Source: Flavobacteriaceae bacterium
Lineage (GTDB): Bacteria > Bacteroidota > Bacteroidia > Flavobacteriales > Weeksellaceae
Assembly: GCA_031289875.1 (NCBI GenBank)
Contig: JAITOO010000165.1
Span: 1-13,542 of the forward strand
Reading direction: 5' to 3'
DNA: 13,542 bases
Position 1 is the first letter of the stretch. Every line of letters begins with the position of its first letter. Both the position numbers and the translations under genes were made by a program. The notes below the pieces were generated by a model that was not told where the DNA came from, made no database searches, and saw only the letters and a program-made list of their open reading frames with translations. Of this stretch, positions 7,801-13,542 are shown piece after piece.

Positions 7801-9041
7801 ACGCTGAAATTCTCTCCATCCTGATATTGCACCATTGTGCTGTTGTAATCGGGGAGAAATTGATTATTGATTGTTACACGCGCCGTTCCTATATCGCGGA
7901 TGCCGTCTCCCAAAGCTATCACGCTTGAATACAGGTTGTTATTGGAATTGTCGGGAAGGATGGGAACTATTGGGTTAGGCGTAGTTTCGCCCAAATCGCG
8001 CAATGCCAACACAGACCTTTGGTTTTGCAGATTGGAATTTCCTTTTTCTATCTTCCAAACTTCCAATTTGATAATATTAATTCGAGAATCAATGACGGGA
8101 TAATTCAGGAGCGCTTTGTCGTAACTATTTCTAAAATAGTGATTTAAGAAATAGTGCCGATGGGCTTCGTACTCAGTTATCGGAATTTTAAAAGTACTTA
8201 TCAAACCGCCGTTCTGTACGGTAATCTGCCGCGCCTCCGACTGCTGTTCCGAGAAAACTGTCGTCAGATAGGTATTCCCAAACTGGAACTCGCCTTTCAC
8301 TCCGAACAAAGCCTGCGGTCCTGTGAGCAAACTTGTACTCAGCGGCATATTGATATTTCCAAACTCTATGTTCTTGATAATCTGGTCTTCGCCGCCGCTC
8401 AACAAATCGGGTTTCCAAGCCAGATTTAAGCGGTTTTCAAAATTGAAGCCTGCTTGCGTATCGTAATTCACGCTCAGATTGAGATTTTTTCCTACGCTTC
8501 CCCTCAGCGACATTTGTATCCGCTGGCGCAAATCAATGGTAAAATTTTCTCGATTTTGGGGCAGAATTTGCGGATTGTCAATTTTTTGGTACATAACGCC
8601 CAAATCAAAAGAGGCAAAGCCTGTCGGGCGCAATTCGATTCTGTCTCCGCCGAAAATGGTTTCAAATAATTTGGACTTAATCCGCACGCCCGCTATGATT
8701 CCCTGCCTTTCAAAGGAGGGTTTATTTTCATTGATGTTTTTGGCTATATTGTCCTGAGCACGGGACTTTTCACGATAATATCCGCTGAGTTTGTCCCGCA
8801 AAACGTAATCATTGTATTCTTCGGAAGTCATTGTAATGGGCGTACCTACGACTACGCCGTTTACTTTCGGATACAAGATGTAACTGCCTGTGGTATAGTC
8901 ATAATAGGCTTCATATTTGACGGGATTTTCCAAGCCGAGCTTGTCTGCATAATTGGTTTCTTCCTGTGCAAACAAAGAGACGGAATGAAACGCCATCATG
9001 AATATCACAAAACAGCAACGGGCTATATTAAATGTCTTCAA
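1899..9041 (-). CDS. sprA: SprA, type IX secretion system outer-membrane translocon
   Basis: SprA (Sov in Porphyromonas) forms the giant outer-membrane barrel through which type IX secretion cargo leaves the cell; in gliding flavobacteria it is also needed for motility. The 2380-aa length fits the family (F. johnsoniae SprA is about 2400). A signal peptide ends near LFA (25). Regions I recognise as SprA-like are: an early beta-rich part with PTGFASFDLG; an unusual-strand segment PRGSVKVTANG near residue 653, then GADYVVDYQMGTVTI; YIDDFE near 810; the LILWLDELRLSG block near 1465, followed by LADFADVSVTGRY and GFGAIDSRPSER; NPVPTRISFRADILRIYNEFE; and a C-terminus ending in the beta strand GLSATFTFGN. 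The start is a TTG at 9041, 2 nt after the ruvA stop. The next in-frame ATGs (residues 15-16) would destroy the signal peptide and no upstream in-frame ATG is seen. A Lys/Arg/Glu-rich stretch lies near 1862-1900. The presence of sprA predicts the other type IX genes elsewhere in the genome. Confidence 0.96.
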   Translation of the reverse strand: MKTFNIARCCFVIFMMAFHSVSLFAQEETNYADKLGLENPVKYEAYYDYTTGSYILYPKVNGVVVGTPITMTSEEYNDYVLRDKLSGYYREKSRAQDNIAKNINENKPSFERQGIIAGVRIKSKLFETIFGGDRIELRPTGFASFDLGVMYQKIDNPQILPQNRENFTIDLRQRIQMSLRGSVGKNLNLSVNYDTQAGFNFENRLNLAWKPDLLSGGEDQIIKNIEFGNINMPLSTSLLTGPQALFGVKGEFQFGNTYLTTVFSEQQSEARQITVQNGGLISTFKIPITEYEAHRHYFLNHYFRNSYDKALLNYPVIDSRINIIKLEVWKIEKGNSNLQNQRSVLALRDLGETTPNPIVPILPDNSNNNLYSSVIALGDGIRDIGTARVTINNQFLPDYNSTMVQYQDGENFSVAMKARKLDASEYTFKPQLGYISLNQTLADDDGLAVAFQYTYTDPVTGVQQVKKVGEFADENSKVLIVKLLKSESKVNTASPTWNLMMKNIYPMDAYQLSPDNFILNVTYQDASQGKITYLPAPNLDKKQLIKLLNWDRLSQNADATSNGQGDGIFDFIDGITVDAQNGKLIYTKVEPFGSYLVSVLDTLAHPENKIYIFDKLYNSQKSEAISDPLAHRYNMEGRFKGTVGNGISLGAYNVPRGSVKVTANGQALTEGADYVVDYQMGTVTILNENYKNSQVPINISLENQEAFSMQKKRFMGLNVEHKFSQDFVIGATYLNYKERPLTQKVQYGAEAVNNSMVGFNIMYNKEVPFLTKLANWIPGVKTEAPSNLSLKLEGAALIPGENNATDGQSYIDDFETASSKISLKDPNYWGLASMPEKNNDAIDPEFKFGKLNDDLQSGYGRGLMSWYNIDPRFYGIGGGQPSGVDNQARSLNLQRRVLNSELFTQRDYIAGEQLYMNTFDVSFYPSERGPYNFNSSGENPKDRWGGIMRAINVTNFSQSNIEYVEFWMMDPYADNNGASLGANPQLLIQLGNVSEDVLKDGKLFYENGLPNNAETNETTESNWGRQPKNFPLVYAFNADGDSRKQQDVGYDGLGNEDEISFFPNFSGYLNPVTGINDPAADDFVFYMGDFWDSSSQYKSSIVDRYKYFRNPEGNSPAGTTNAATSVPDAEDINRDYNLDQNEDYNQYRISLTSADLSKVGGEGSFVADKKTVQVTLANGKKGNTTWYLVRIPVRKYESGSDDILNNVRFIRMLMKGFDKTATLRFATFDLVRSEWRLYDRTIASNASLAEETEGQSLKIPVDNLILSSVNLEENSTSTPPYVMPPGVEREKMAGATGTQLQNEASLKLEVHRLKDDEPRAIYKNMEMDMRRYKKLSMFIHAENLDTPTSGDLDKNTKFFIRLGNDLSDNYYEYEISLKYTPNTATSATDIWPIENTIDLDLNDLVKAKAEKDKVEGYSSPNRFKSTITGGDENKAIYVRGRPSIGNVTTIMMGVRNNVRGTADKNLILWLDELRLSGIDNENGYAAVGSLNFNLADFADVSVTGRYQSVGFGAIDSRPSERTQDETKEYVVNAAVNLDKTLPAKWGMRIPVNVGIAESFIDPKYNPLDNDVEFKNDPRKEELKKIVRTYSVQRNFSVNNLRKERTSGKKPKFYDVENLTASFMYSTNYYRDIYTTYNLRQQLQASLDYNFSPQGKYYQPFAKWSAVQDTSRFSKFLRWVKEFNVNPVPTRISFRADILRIYNEFEYRDIEAYLNGVSSSSMPIYSNNFVFGWQYNIGFNLTRSLKIDYSSATRTIVDEMGTANFAPDNQMIWGNLFKIGRPINYTQRLQLNYKVPIHLLPYLDFTSLEVGYTGQYDWQASSTYMTGYVNPETSTSTGLGNTAQNSQIINVMGNADFTKFYEYFKSHKKFEERRSKRQRESDSLTRAYEANSQLKRPKAFKWYTLKNHYKPTDYLWMILSSIKRGQFQYAQNRGMMLPGFLSEPNFFGVGSYNGSTQAPTIGFLFGSQFDIRNKAITEGWVSPDPMMLNPFMRTKNEQMTGNIQLEPINQLHIDLDFMKNSQETLLQQGYNLRQYDAATHTYLNAPSSPRPFENKSALFSSSVISIKTSFKSPDDIYNQMIANSYLFSQRVALAQGQPINVKDPNDGNYVLGYNLTNSEVLIPSFVSAFTGKNPDKQELGYKRGFPLPNWKISYGGLKSIPFINYLFKDIRINHAYVSTYTVNGVQSNMSYYSALTGDPSDPNYSWYDLNNNRYNYYSYGNVVMAEGFAPLIGVEMTLRNNMQLKLAYNKDRISSLSLTNYTLQDDYGNELVAGLGYLLKDVKMKMRYRGRVRTLTGDLNLRGDVSLRDNQTTIRRLIERDSEVTGGQNVLSLKFSADYNFTQNFNLKFFYEQMVTKYKISTAYPLSTIRAGLSATFTFGN

Positions 9042-9043
9042 AT

Positions 9044-9625
9044 TTACAGTTTTTTTAGAGTTTGTTTTATCAAATCTTCCACTTCGATCTCCGGATTTTC
9101 TTCCAAAATCTTGTCAATAATCTTTTCTGTCATTCGTTTAGAAATGCCAAGTACCTCTAATGCAGATAACGCTTCAAATTTGATTTTATTGTTTGTGCTT
9201 CCTGTTAAAATTTCACCCGTATCAAAAGTTAAGAGTTTGTCTCTCAATTCAATAATTACTCTTTGTGCGGTTTTTGCTCCGATGCCTTTAATTTTTTGCA
9301 AAGCGGCGCTGTTTCCGTTGATAATCGCCGAGGAAATTTCAACGACTGACATGGAAGACAGCATCATAACGGCAGAAGCAGGTCCCACACCGTTCACACT
9401 GATAAGAAAATTGAACAAATCGCGCTCTGTTTTGGTCGCAAAGCCAAAAAGCAGATGAGCATCTTCCCTGATGATTTCCTGCACATACAACAGCGTTTGT
9501 TTCTGGTTGTGTATGGCAGTGTAGGTCTGTAAACTGATAGTCGAATAATAACCCACTCCGTTGCAATCTATTACCACTCCTGACGGAGCTATTTCAAATA
9601 CTGTTCCCGAAAGATGAGTAATCAT
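9044..9625 (-). CDS. ruvA: Holliday junction branch migration protein RuvA
   Basis: RuvA binds four-way DNA junctions as a tetramer and loads the RuvB helicase motor for branch migration before RuvC cleavage. The 193-aa length is normal. The N-terminal OB-fold domain (about 1-63) opens MITHLSGTVFEIAPSGVVID and includes REDAHLLFGF (53-62). Two helix-hairpin-helix motifs follow, ISVNGVGPASAVMML (75-89) and LQKIKGIGAKTAQRVIIEL (109-127). A small C-terminal helical domain that contacts RuvB spans about 147-193 (ALSALEVLGIS). The ATG at 9625 is preceded by a leader rich in A with scattered C. The gene is followed after 2 nt by sprA, so translation of the two is probably coupled. It starts 61 nt after the maeB stop and I see no good promoter box in that gap, so read-through from maeB is likely. 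ruvB and ruvC are not in this window. Confidence 0.97.
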   Translation of the reverse strand: MITHLSGTVFEIAPSGVVIDCNGVGYYSTISLQTYTAIHNQKQTLLYVQEIIREDAHLLFGFATKTERDLFNFLISVNGVGPASAVMMLSSMSVVEISSAIINGNSAALQKIKGIGAKTAQRVIIELRDKLLTFDTGEILTGSTNNKIKFEALSALEVLGISKRMTEKIIDKILEENPEIEVEDLIKQTLKKL

Positions 9626-9686
9626 AATTTTTTTGTTTTTTGTTTTTGTATATGAGCTGCATACAATACGCTACAATTCGTAATTA
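9626..9686 (-). other. maeB-ruvA gap with A-rich ruvA leader
   Basis: On the minus strand the last 22 nt before the ruvA ATG are nearly all A with two isolated C and a final TT. Such A-rich leaders are common in Bacteroidota, which rarely use Shine-Dalgarno pairing. Upstream there is only a weak 4-bp inverted repeat (TACG...CGTA), too short to call a terminator, and no full TAnnTTTG box. Confidence 0.4.
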
Positions 9687-11969
9687 CTACTTGTTCAATG
9701 ATTTCCGCAACTGTGCATCCAGTACCGCCAACGTTGCCAAGTTTACGATTTCTTCTACGCTTGACCTCATTCCCATAATATGAATAGAACGGTTCAAGCC
9801 CATCAAAACAGGTCCTACTACCTGCGCCGATTTCAACGCTTTGATAAGTTTATAACTGATATTGGCAGAAGTTAAATCCGGAAAAATCAACACGTTGGCA
9901 GGTTTTCCTTCCAGTTTGGAAAATGGAAATGCGCTGAGCAACTGCTCGTCCAAAGCAAAATCAGGCTGTATTTCACCATCCACAATCAGGTCGGGATTGG
10001 TTTCGTGCAGGATTTTCACCGCCTTTGCCACTTTCTGCGAAGTCTCGGAAATGTCCGAGAAATTTTCATACGACAGCAGCGCTACTCTTGGGAAGACTGC
10101 CAGCGCACGCACAAAATTCGCCGTCAATTGCGTAATGCCGACTAAATCCTCTGCCGTCGGCTTGACATTTACGGAAGTATCTGCAACGAAAATCGGTCCC
10201 CGCTTGGTAAACAAAATCATGGCGGAGGCGGCTTTCGATACATTAGGTTGTAAATCAATCGTTTCCAGAATCGGAAGCAATGCGCTTTTGTACCCTTTGG
10301 AGAAGCCTGTCAGCAGAGCGTCCGCTTCGCCCATTTCCACTGCGAGAGGTCCGTAATAGTCACGGCTTTTCAACAGTCTGTTTGCTTGATAAATAGAATT
10401 TACACCGAGTCTTTGCCGTTTTTGATACAAATATTCGGCATATTTTTCAAATTTTTCCTTGTTTTCAATGTCTTCTCTGTCTAAAATAGGAAGGTCAAAT
10501 TCGAGATTGTATTTTTTCTTGGTATTTTCAATTTTCGATCTTTTGCCCAATAAAATCGGATAGGCAATACCTTCGTCTGCAATAATCTGCGCTGCTTTCA
10601 GCACAGTGTATTCTTCGGCATTGTTAAGGAGAATCTTTTGCGGATTTGCCTTTGCGCGGGTCTGCAAAATGCGGATAAGTTTTTCGTCGCTTCCTTCCAG
10701 TCTGTCCAAAAGTTCTTCTTCATACGCTTTCCAATCGGTGATGGTTTTGCGTGCTACGCCGCTTTCTATCGCGGCTTTGGCTACCGCCATAGAAACTTTA
10801 GTCATCAATCGGTTATCGAAAGGTTTGGGAATGATATATTCTCGTCCGAATTTGATGCTTTTAACATTATACGCCAAGATAACCTGAGCAGGAACGTTTT
10901 CTTTCGCCAATCCTGCCAAAGCCTTTGCTGCAGCGAGTTTCATCTCTTCATTAATTTCGGTGGCGTGAACGTCAAGCGCGCCTCTGAATATGTACGGAAA
11001 TCCCAGCACATTGTTCACCTGATTGGGGAAATCGGTACGACCTGTTGCCATGATGACATCTTTGCGGGTCTCGGTTGCGAGCGTGTAACTGATTTCGGGT
11101 TCCGGATTTGCCAAAGCGAAAACAATGGGATTTTCATTCATGGACAAGAGCATCTCCGGCGACATGATGTTTCCTTTGGAAAGCCCGATGAATACGTCGC
11201 TTCCTTTCAATGCTTCTTCCAGCGTGCGGAGGGAAGTTTCTACGGCAAATTCTTTCTTTTCTTCGTTCAAATCGGTTCTGCTTTTGGTAATTACGCCTTT
11301 GCTGTCGCACATGAGAATATTTTCGGGTTTTGCGCCGAGCGACTTGTACATTCTGGTACAGGCAATTGCCGCCGCTCCTGCTCCGCTCACTACGAAACGG
11401 ACTTCGGAAATTTTCTTGCCTGCAATTTCGAGGGCGTTCATCAGCGCTGCGGAGGAAATAATAGCCGTGCCGTGCTGGTCGTCGTGCATGACAGGAATGT
11501 TTAGTTCTTCTTTCAATCTTTTTTCGATTTCAAAAGCCTCCGGCGCTTTAATGTCTTCGAGATTAATTCCTCCGAAAGTTGGGGCAATGGACTTGATGAC
11601 TTCGATAAATTTGTCGGGGTCAGTTTCATTTACTTCAATATCAAAGACATCGATGTCTGCGAAAATTTTGAATAAAACGCCTTTTCCTTCCATGACGGGT
11701 TTTGAGGCTTCTGCTCCGATATTTCCGAGTCCCAAAACAGCTGTACCGTTGGAAATTACGGCAACGAGATTGCCTTTGGAGGTATATTTATATACATCTG
11801 TTACATTTTCACTGATTTCGAGGCAAGGCGCTGCTACGCCGGGAGAATATGCCAGCGCCAAATCGCGTTGTGTGGAATGCGGTTTGGTCGGTACAACTTC
11901 TATTTTCCCTTTCGGCTTGGAATTGTGATATTCCAGCGCTGCCTGCTTCAAATTGTTTTCTTTCGACAT
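9687..11969 (-). CDS. maeB: NADP-dependent malic enzyme with phosphotransacetylase-like C-terminal domain
   Basis: MaeB oxidatively decarboxylates malate to pyruvate and CO2 while reducing NADP+, linking the TCA cycle to pyruvate and supplying NADPH. The 760-aa length matches the long, two-domain MaeB type. The malic enzyme part (about 1-425) shows YSPGVAAPC with the likely catalytic Tyr41, SNGTAVLGLGNIGAEASKPV (73-92), KGVLFK with Lys96, the metal-ligand region NLEDIKAPE (Glu138/Asp139), HDDQHGTA (162-169), and the Rossmann nucleotide motif VVSGAGAAAIA (193-203). The remainder (about 430-760) resembles phosphate acetyltransferase, with GPLAVEMGEADALLTG and the closing block GPVLMGLNRSIHIMGMRSS. 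In the E. coli homologue this tail is regulatory (acetyl-CoA sensing) rather than catalytic, and the same is likely here. NADP preference is taken from the family. The ATG at 11969 lies 28 nt after a TAnnTTTG box. It is first in the minus-strand run leading to ruvA and sprA. Confidence 0.95.
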   Translation of the reverse strand: MSKENNLKQAALEYHNSKPKGKIEVVPTKPHSTQRDLALAYSPGVAAPCLEISENVTDVYKYTSKGNLVAVISNGTAVLGLGNIGAEASKPVMEGKGVLFKIFADIDVFDIEVNETDPDKFIEVIKSIAPTFGGINLEDIKAPEAFEIEKRLKEELNIPVMHDDQHGTAIISSAALMNALEIAGKKISEVRFVVSGAGAAAIACTRMYKSLGAKPENILMCDSKGVITKSRTDLNEEKKEFAVETSLRTLEEALKGSDVFIGLSKGNIMSPEMLLSMNENPIVFALANPEPEISYTLATETRKDVIMATGRTDFPNQVNNVLGFPYIFRGALDVHATEINEEMKLAAAKALAGLAKENVPAQVILAYNVKSIKFGREYIIPKPFDNRLMTKVSMAVAKAAIESGVARKTITDWKAYEEELLDRLEGSDEKLIRILQTRAKANPQKILLNNAEEYTVLKAAQIIADEGIAYPILLGKRSKIENTKKKYNLEFDLPILDREDIENKEKFEKYAEYLYQKRQRLGVNSIYQANRLLKSRDYYGPLAVEMGEADALLTGFSKGYKSALLPILETIDLQPNVSKAASAMILFTKRGPIFVADTSVNVKPTAEDLVGITQLTANFVRALAVFPRVALLSYENFSDISETSQKVAKAVKILHETNPDLIVDGEIQPDFALDEQLLSAFPFSKLEGKPANVLIFPDLTSANISYKLIKALKSAQVVGPVLMGLNRSIHIMGMRSSVEEIVNLATLAVLDAQLRKSLNK

Positions 11970-11997
11970 ATGAATTTCTACATTTTAAACCGAACTG

Positions 11998-12005
11998 CAA
12001 AAGTA
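11998..12005 (-). promoter_or_regulatory. Putative -7 promoter box for maeB
   Basis: The minus strand reads TACTTTTG, matching TAnnTTTG, followed by GCAG and 28 nt upstream of the maeB ATG. No TTG is present at the -33 position. This box may also serve ruvA and sprA by read-through. Confidence 0.5.
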
Positions 12006-12032
12006 CAGATTTTTTGGTTTCTCTGACCGGAT

Positions 12033-12058
12033 TTAATTTTTAATTATGAAAAAATTAA
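12033..12058. repeat. 9-bp AT-only inverted repeat upstream of maeB
   Basis: TTAATTTTT at 12033-12041 is perfectly complementary to AAAAATTAA at 12050-12058, with an 8-nt loop. It sits just upstream of where the maeB -33 region would be, so it could be a protein-binding site or a bent AT tract. With no G or C in the stem it would be a weak hairpin, and such repeats arise by chance in AT-rich DNA. Confidence 0.35.
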
Positions 12059-12189
12059 TCTTTGTCCGTTTTCGTTCTTTTGAAAACTGTTCTTTATTTG
12101 CTCTTTTTTGGAAATAAAAATACTTTTTAGCAATTATACTTTGTTTTTTATGCAATATTTTTTAAAAATTAGCAAAAACGTAACATTTA

Positions 12190-12223
12190 TTGCTTTCACA
12201 ATTAAAAAAAGATTGTATCTTTG
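12190..12223 (+). promoter_or_regulatory. Putative Bacteroidota-type promoter for the porin-like gene
   Basis: A TTG at 12190-12192 (-33 element) and TATCTTTG at 12216-12223 (-7 box, TAnnTTTG) are separated by 23 nt, within the range reported for flavobacterial promoters. The box ends 29 nt before the ATG at 12253. This is the best-formed promoter in the window because both elements are present. Confidence 0.6.
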
Positions 12224-12252
12224 GCGCAAATTAATTCTTCAAAAAAAATAGT

Positions 12253-13533
12253 ATGAAATTTAAATTTTTTTTATTAGCTGCAATGTCTTCCCTTTTCGTT
12301 GTTAAAGGGGCAGGACAGACAGTAACGGTAGATGGAGAAGTGAAATCGCGCGGAGAGATACGCAATGGTTTCCAAAATCCGTTAGACAAAAATCTTGATA
12401 CAGGTTTTGGGGGTTTCCTCAGAACAAAACTTTCTGCTTCGTACAGTGATGAAATACTCAGTGCAAAAATCGGACTTATCAATTCCAACGTTTATGGACA
12501 AACGCCCGTAAATGGCGCTCCTGCCGTAGGTATTGCGGAATCGTGGATTGCGTATAACTTTACGCCCGAATTTTCCGGAACATTAGGTAGAATGGCGTTG
12601 AGTTATGACGACGGAAGACTTTTTTCCGGAAATGATTTTGCCGCTTCGCCAAGTTCTCATGATTTGCTCTTGCTGAAATACAAAAGCAGTCAGGGTTTCC
12701 AAGCGCACGTCGGCGCGGCGTTCAGCCACAATAATGACGGCAACTATTTCAAGGATGAGACTTACACCAGCACCAGCGGATACAAGTCTATGTATTTGTT
12801 GTGGTTAGGACAGAAAGTCGAAAAAGTGAATATTTCAGGAATTTTTGTAAATGACAATTACCATTTGCAAGATACCCAGCCCGGTTATGATGCCAACGAC
12901 CCTACATTGGAAAGCCGTTTTACTGTGGGCTTGAATTTCGACATGAACGAAGCCGACACGCCGATTTCTTTCCATGCCGGAGGATACTTGCAATTCGGCG
13001 ACGACCCTAACGGCAAAGATTTGAGCACTTATTATGTAAACGGAAAAATCAGTTATAAATTTGTTCCCAAATTTACAGTAACCGCAGGTGCGGATATTTT
13101 CAGCGGAACAGCGTATGACGAAACCAAGAAAAACAAGACTTTCAACAAGTTATACGGCGCAAACCATTACAGCTACGGCTATATGGAATACTGGACTAAA
13201 ATTCCGAACAGAGGTTTGGCACAATGGTATATCGGAGTCAGCGGAGACATTACAGAAAAACTCAATCTGTCTCTCAATTTCAACAAATTATCCACCATGA
13301 AAGATTTCAGCGCTACTGACGATACCCGCAATCTCGGCTCAGAATTGGATTTCATGGCAAGATACAATTACAGTAAAAACTTTTTGCTGGAAGGCGGCGT
13401 GAGCACCTATTTCAAAACCGACGGCACGATGCTTTACAAAGGTATGCCGGTGGGGTTAGACGTTCACACTCCGCTGTGGGCTTACCTGATGATAACATTC
13501 AGACCTACCTTTTTCTCTACCAAAGTGAACTAA
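12253..13533 (+). CDS. Outer-membrane beta-barrel porin-like protein (alginate-export-like)
   Basis: The 426-aa product has a signal peptide (MKFKFFLLAAMSSLFVV, cleavage near residue 20-21) followed by alternating hydrophobic/polar stretches typical of an outer-membrane beta-barrel, for example GFLRTKLSASYSDEILSAKIG, AESWIAYNFTPEFSGTLGRM and KFTVTAGADIFSG. The opening VDGEVKSRGEIRNGFQ and the later GRMALSYDDGRLFSG with a downstream HDLLLLKY resemble the alginate-export family of Bacteroidota porins (compare GR-x-x-L-x-Y-DD-x-RL). The substrate cannot be inferred, and alginate transport should not be assumed. No neighbouring transporter or polysaccharide-degrading gene is present to guide it. 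The last strand ends AYLMITFRPTFFSTKVN. The gene is complete, with a TAA 9 nt from the window end. The start is supported by the signal peptide, the A-rich leader and the promoter 29 nt upstream. An alternative reading is a generic phosphate-selective-type porin. Confidence 0.8.
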   Translation: MKFKFFLLAAMSSLFVVKGAGQTVTVDGEVKSRGEIRNGFQNPLDKNLDTGFGGFLRTKLSASYSDEILSAKIGLINSNVYGQTPVNGAPAVGIAESWIAYNFTPEFSGTLGRMALSYDDGRLFSGNDFAASPSSHDLLLLKYKSSQGFQAHVGAAFSHNNDGNYFKDETYTSTSGYKSMYLLWLGQKVEKVNISGIFVNDNYHLQDTQPGYDANDPTLESRFTVGLNFDMNEADTPISFHAGGYLQFGDDPNGKDLSTYYVNGKISYKFVPKFTVTAGADIFSGTAYDETKKNKTFNKLYGANHYSYGYMEYWTKIPNRGLAQWYIGVSGDITEKLNLSLNFNKLSTMKDFSATDDTRNLGSELDFMARYNYSKNFLLEGGVSTYFKTDGTMLYKGMPVGLDVHTPLWAYLMITFRPTFFSTKVN

Positions 13534-13542
13534 TCGGCAATA

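Larger units (their letters stand above)
11970..12252. other. Divergent AT-rich intergenic region between maeB and the porin-like gene
   Basis: This 283-nt stretch carries no credible ORF. It contains the maeB box on the minus strand near one end, the porin-gene promoter on the plus strand near the other, an AT-only inverted repeat, and many runs of T and A. No tRNA, riboswitch or small-RNA structure is recognisable by eye. Confidence 0.6.

Noticed and set aside
9626..9686. Rho-independent terminator between maeB and ruvA
   Set aside because: In the direction of transcription the tract is A-rich rather than U-rich, and the only inverted repeat has a 4-bp stem.
10638..11504. 288-codon open frame on the plus strand opposite maeB
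   Set aside because: It is wholly antisense to a well-supported enzyme gene, has no family resemblance, no promoter or leader, and its Cys/Phe/Arg-rich composition is what antisense reading of maeB gives.
11125..11928. 267-codon open frame on the plus strand opposite maeB
   Set aside because: Antisense shadow of conserved malic enzyme motifs; Ser/Ala-rich low-information translation with no recognisable domain.
12231..12488. 85-codon minus-strand frame overlapping the start of the porin-like gene
   Set aside because: It is antisense to the signal peptide and first strands of the barrel protein and ends in the AT-rich leader; no independent support.
1..13542. CRISPR array, tRNA gene, insertion sequence or prophage
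   Set aside because: I saw no regularly spaced repeats, cloverleaf-like segments, transposase motifs or terminal inverted repeats; nearly all sequence is explained by the genes listed.

Overview
The window looks like ordinary core chromosome from a member of the Bacteroidota, most likely class Flavobacteriia. Four things point there. A very large SprA protein (the type IX secretion outer-membrane translocon) is encoded. Gene starts lack clear Shine-Dalgarno sequences and often have A-rich leaders. Several starts are preceded by the Bacteroidota -7 promoter box TAnnTTTG. The gene order maeB-ruvA-sprA-gcvH-vanZ is one I associate with flavobacteria. A Chryseobacterium/Weeksellaceae-like source is plausible, but this is inference only.

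Left edge (1-1130): the first 37 codons of a DNA methyltransferase run off the left end on the minus strand. A divergent plus-strand gene encodes a secreted, probably beta-propeller-like protein of unknown role. Each has its own TAnnTTTG box in the 119-nt gap between them.

Centre (1127-11969, all minus strand; transcription runs from high to low coordinates): maeB (NADP-dependent malic enzyme with a phosphotransacetylase-like tail), ruvA (Holliday-junction DNA-binding subunit), sprA (2380 aa), gcvH (lipoyl carrier of glycine cleavage) and a small VanZ-like membrane protein. ruvA and sprA are 2 nt apart and sprA appears to start at a UUG codon. gcvH seems to have its own promoter box in the 42-nt sprA-gcvH gap. 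The VanZ-like gene ends convergently with the secreted-protein gene, and the two stop codons overlap.

Right edge (12253-13533, plus strand): an outer-membrane beta-barrel, porin-like protein is divergent from maeB across a 283-nt AT-rich region that holds both promoters.

The genes do not form one pathway. They combine central carbon metabolism (maeB, gcvH), DNA repair (ruvA), and envelope or secretion functions (sprA, VanZ-like, porin, secreted protein). I found no tRNA or rRNA genes, CRISPR array, insertion sequence, prophage or obvious new multi-gene system. The most notable local points are the UUG start of sprA coupled to ruvA, the separate promoter for gcvH, and the possible restriction-modification gene cut off at the left edge.
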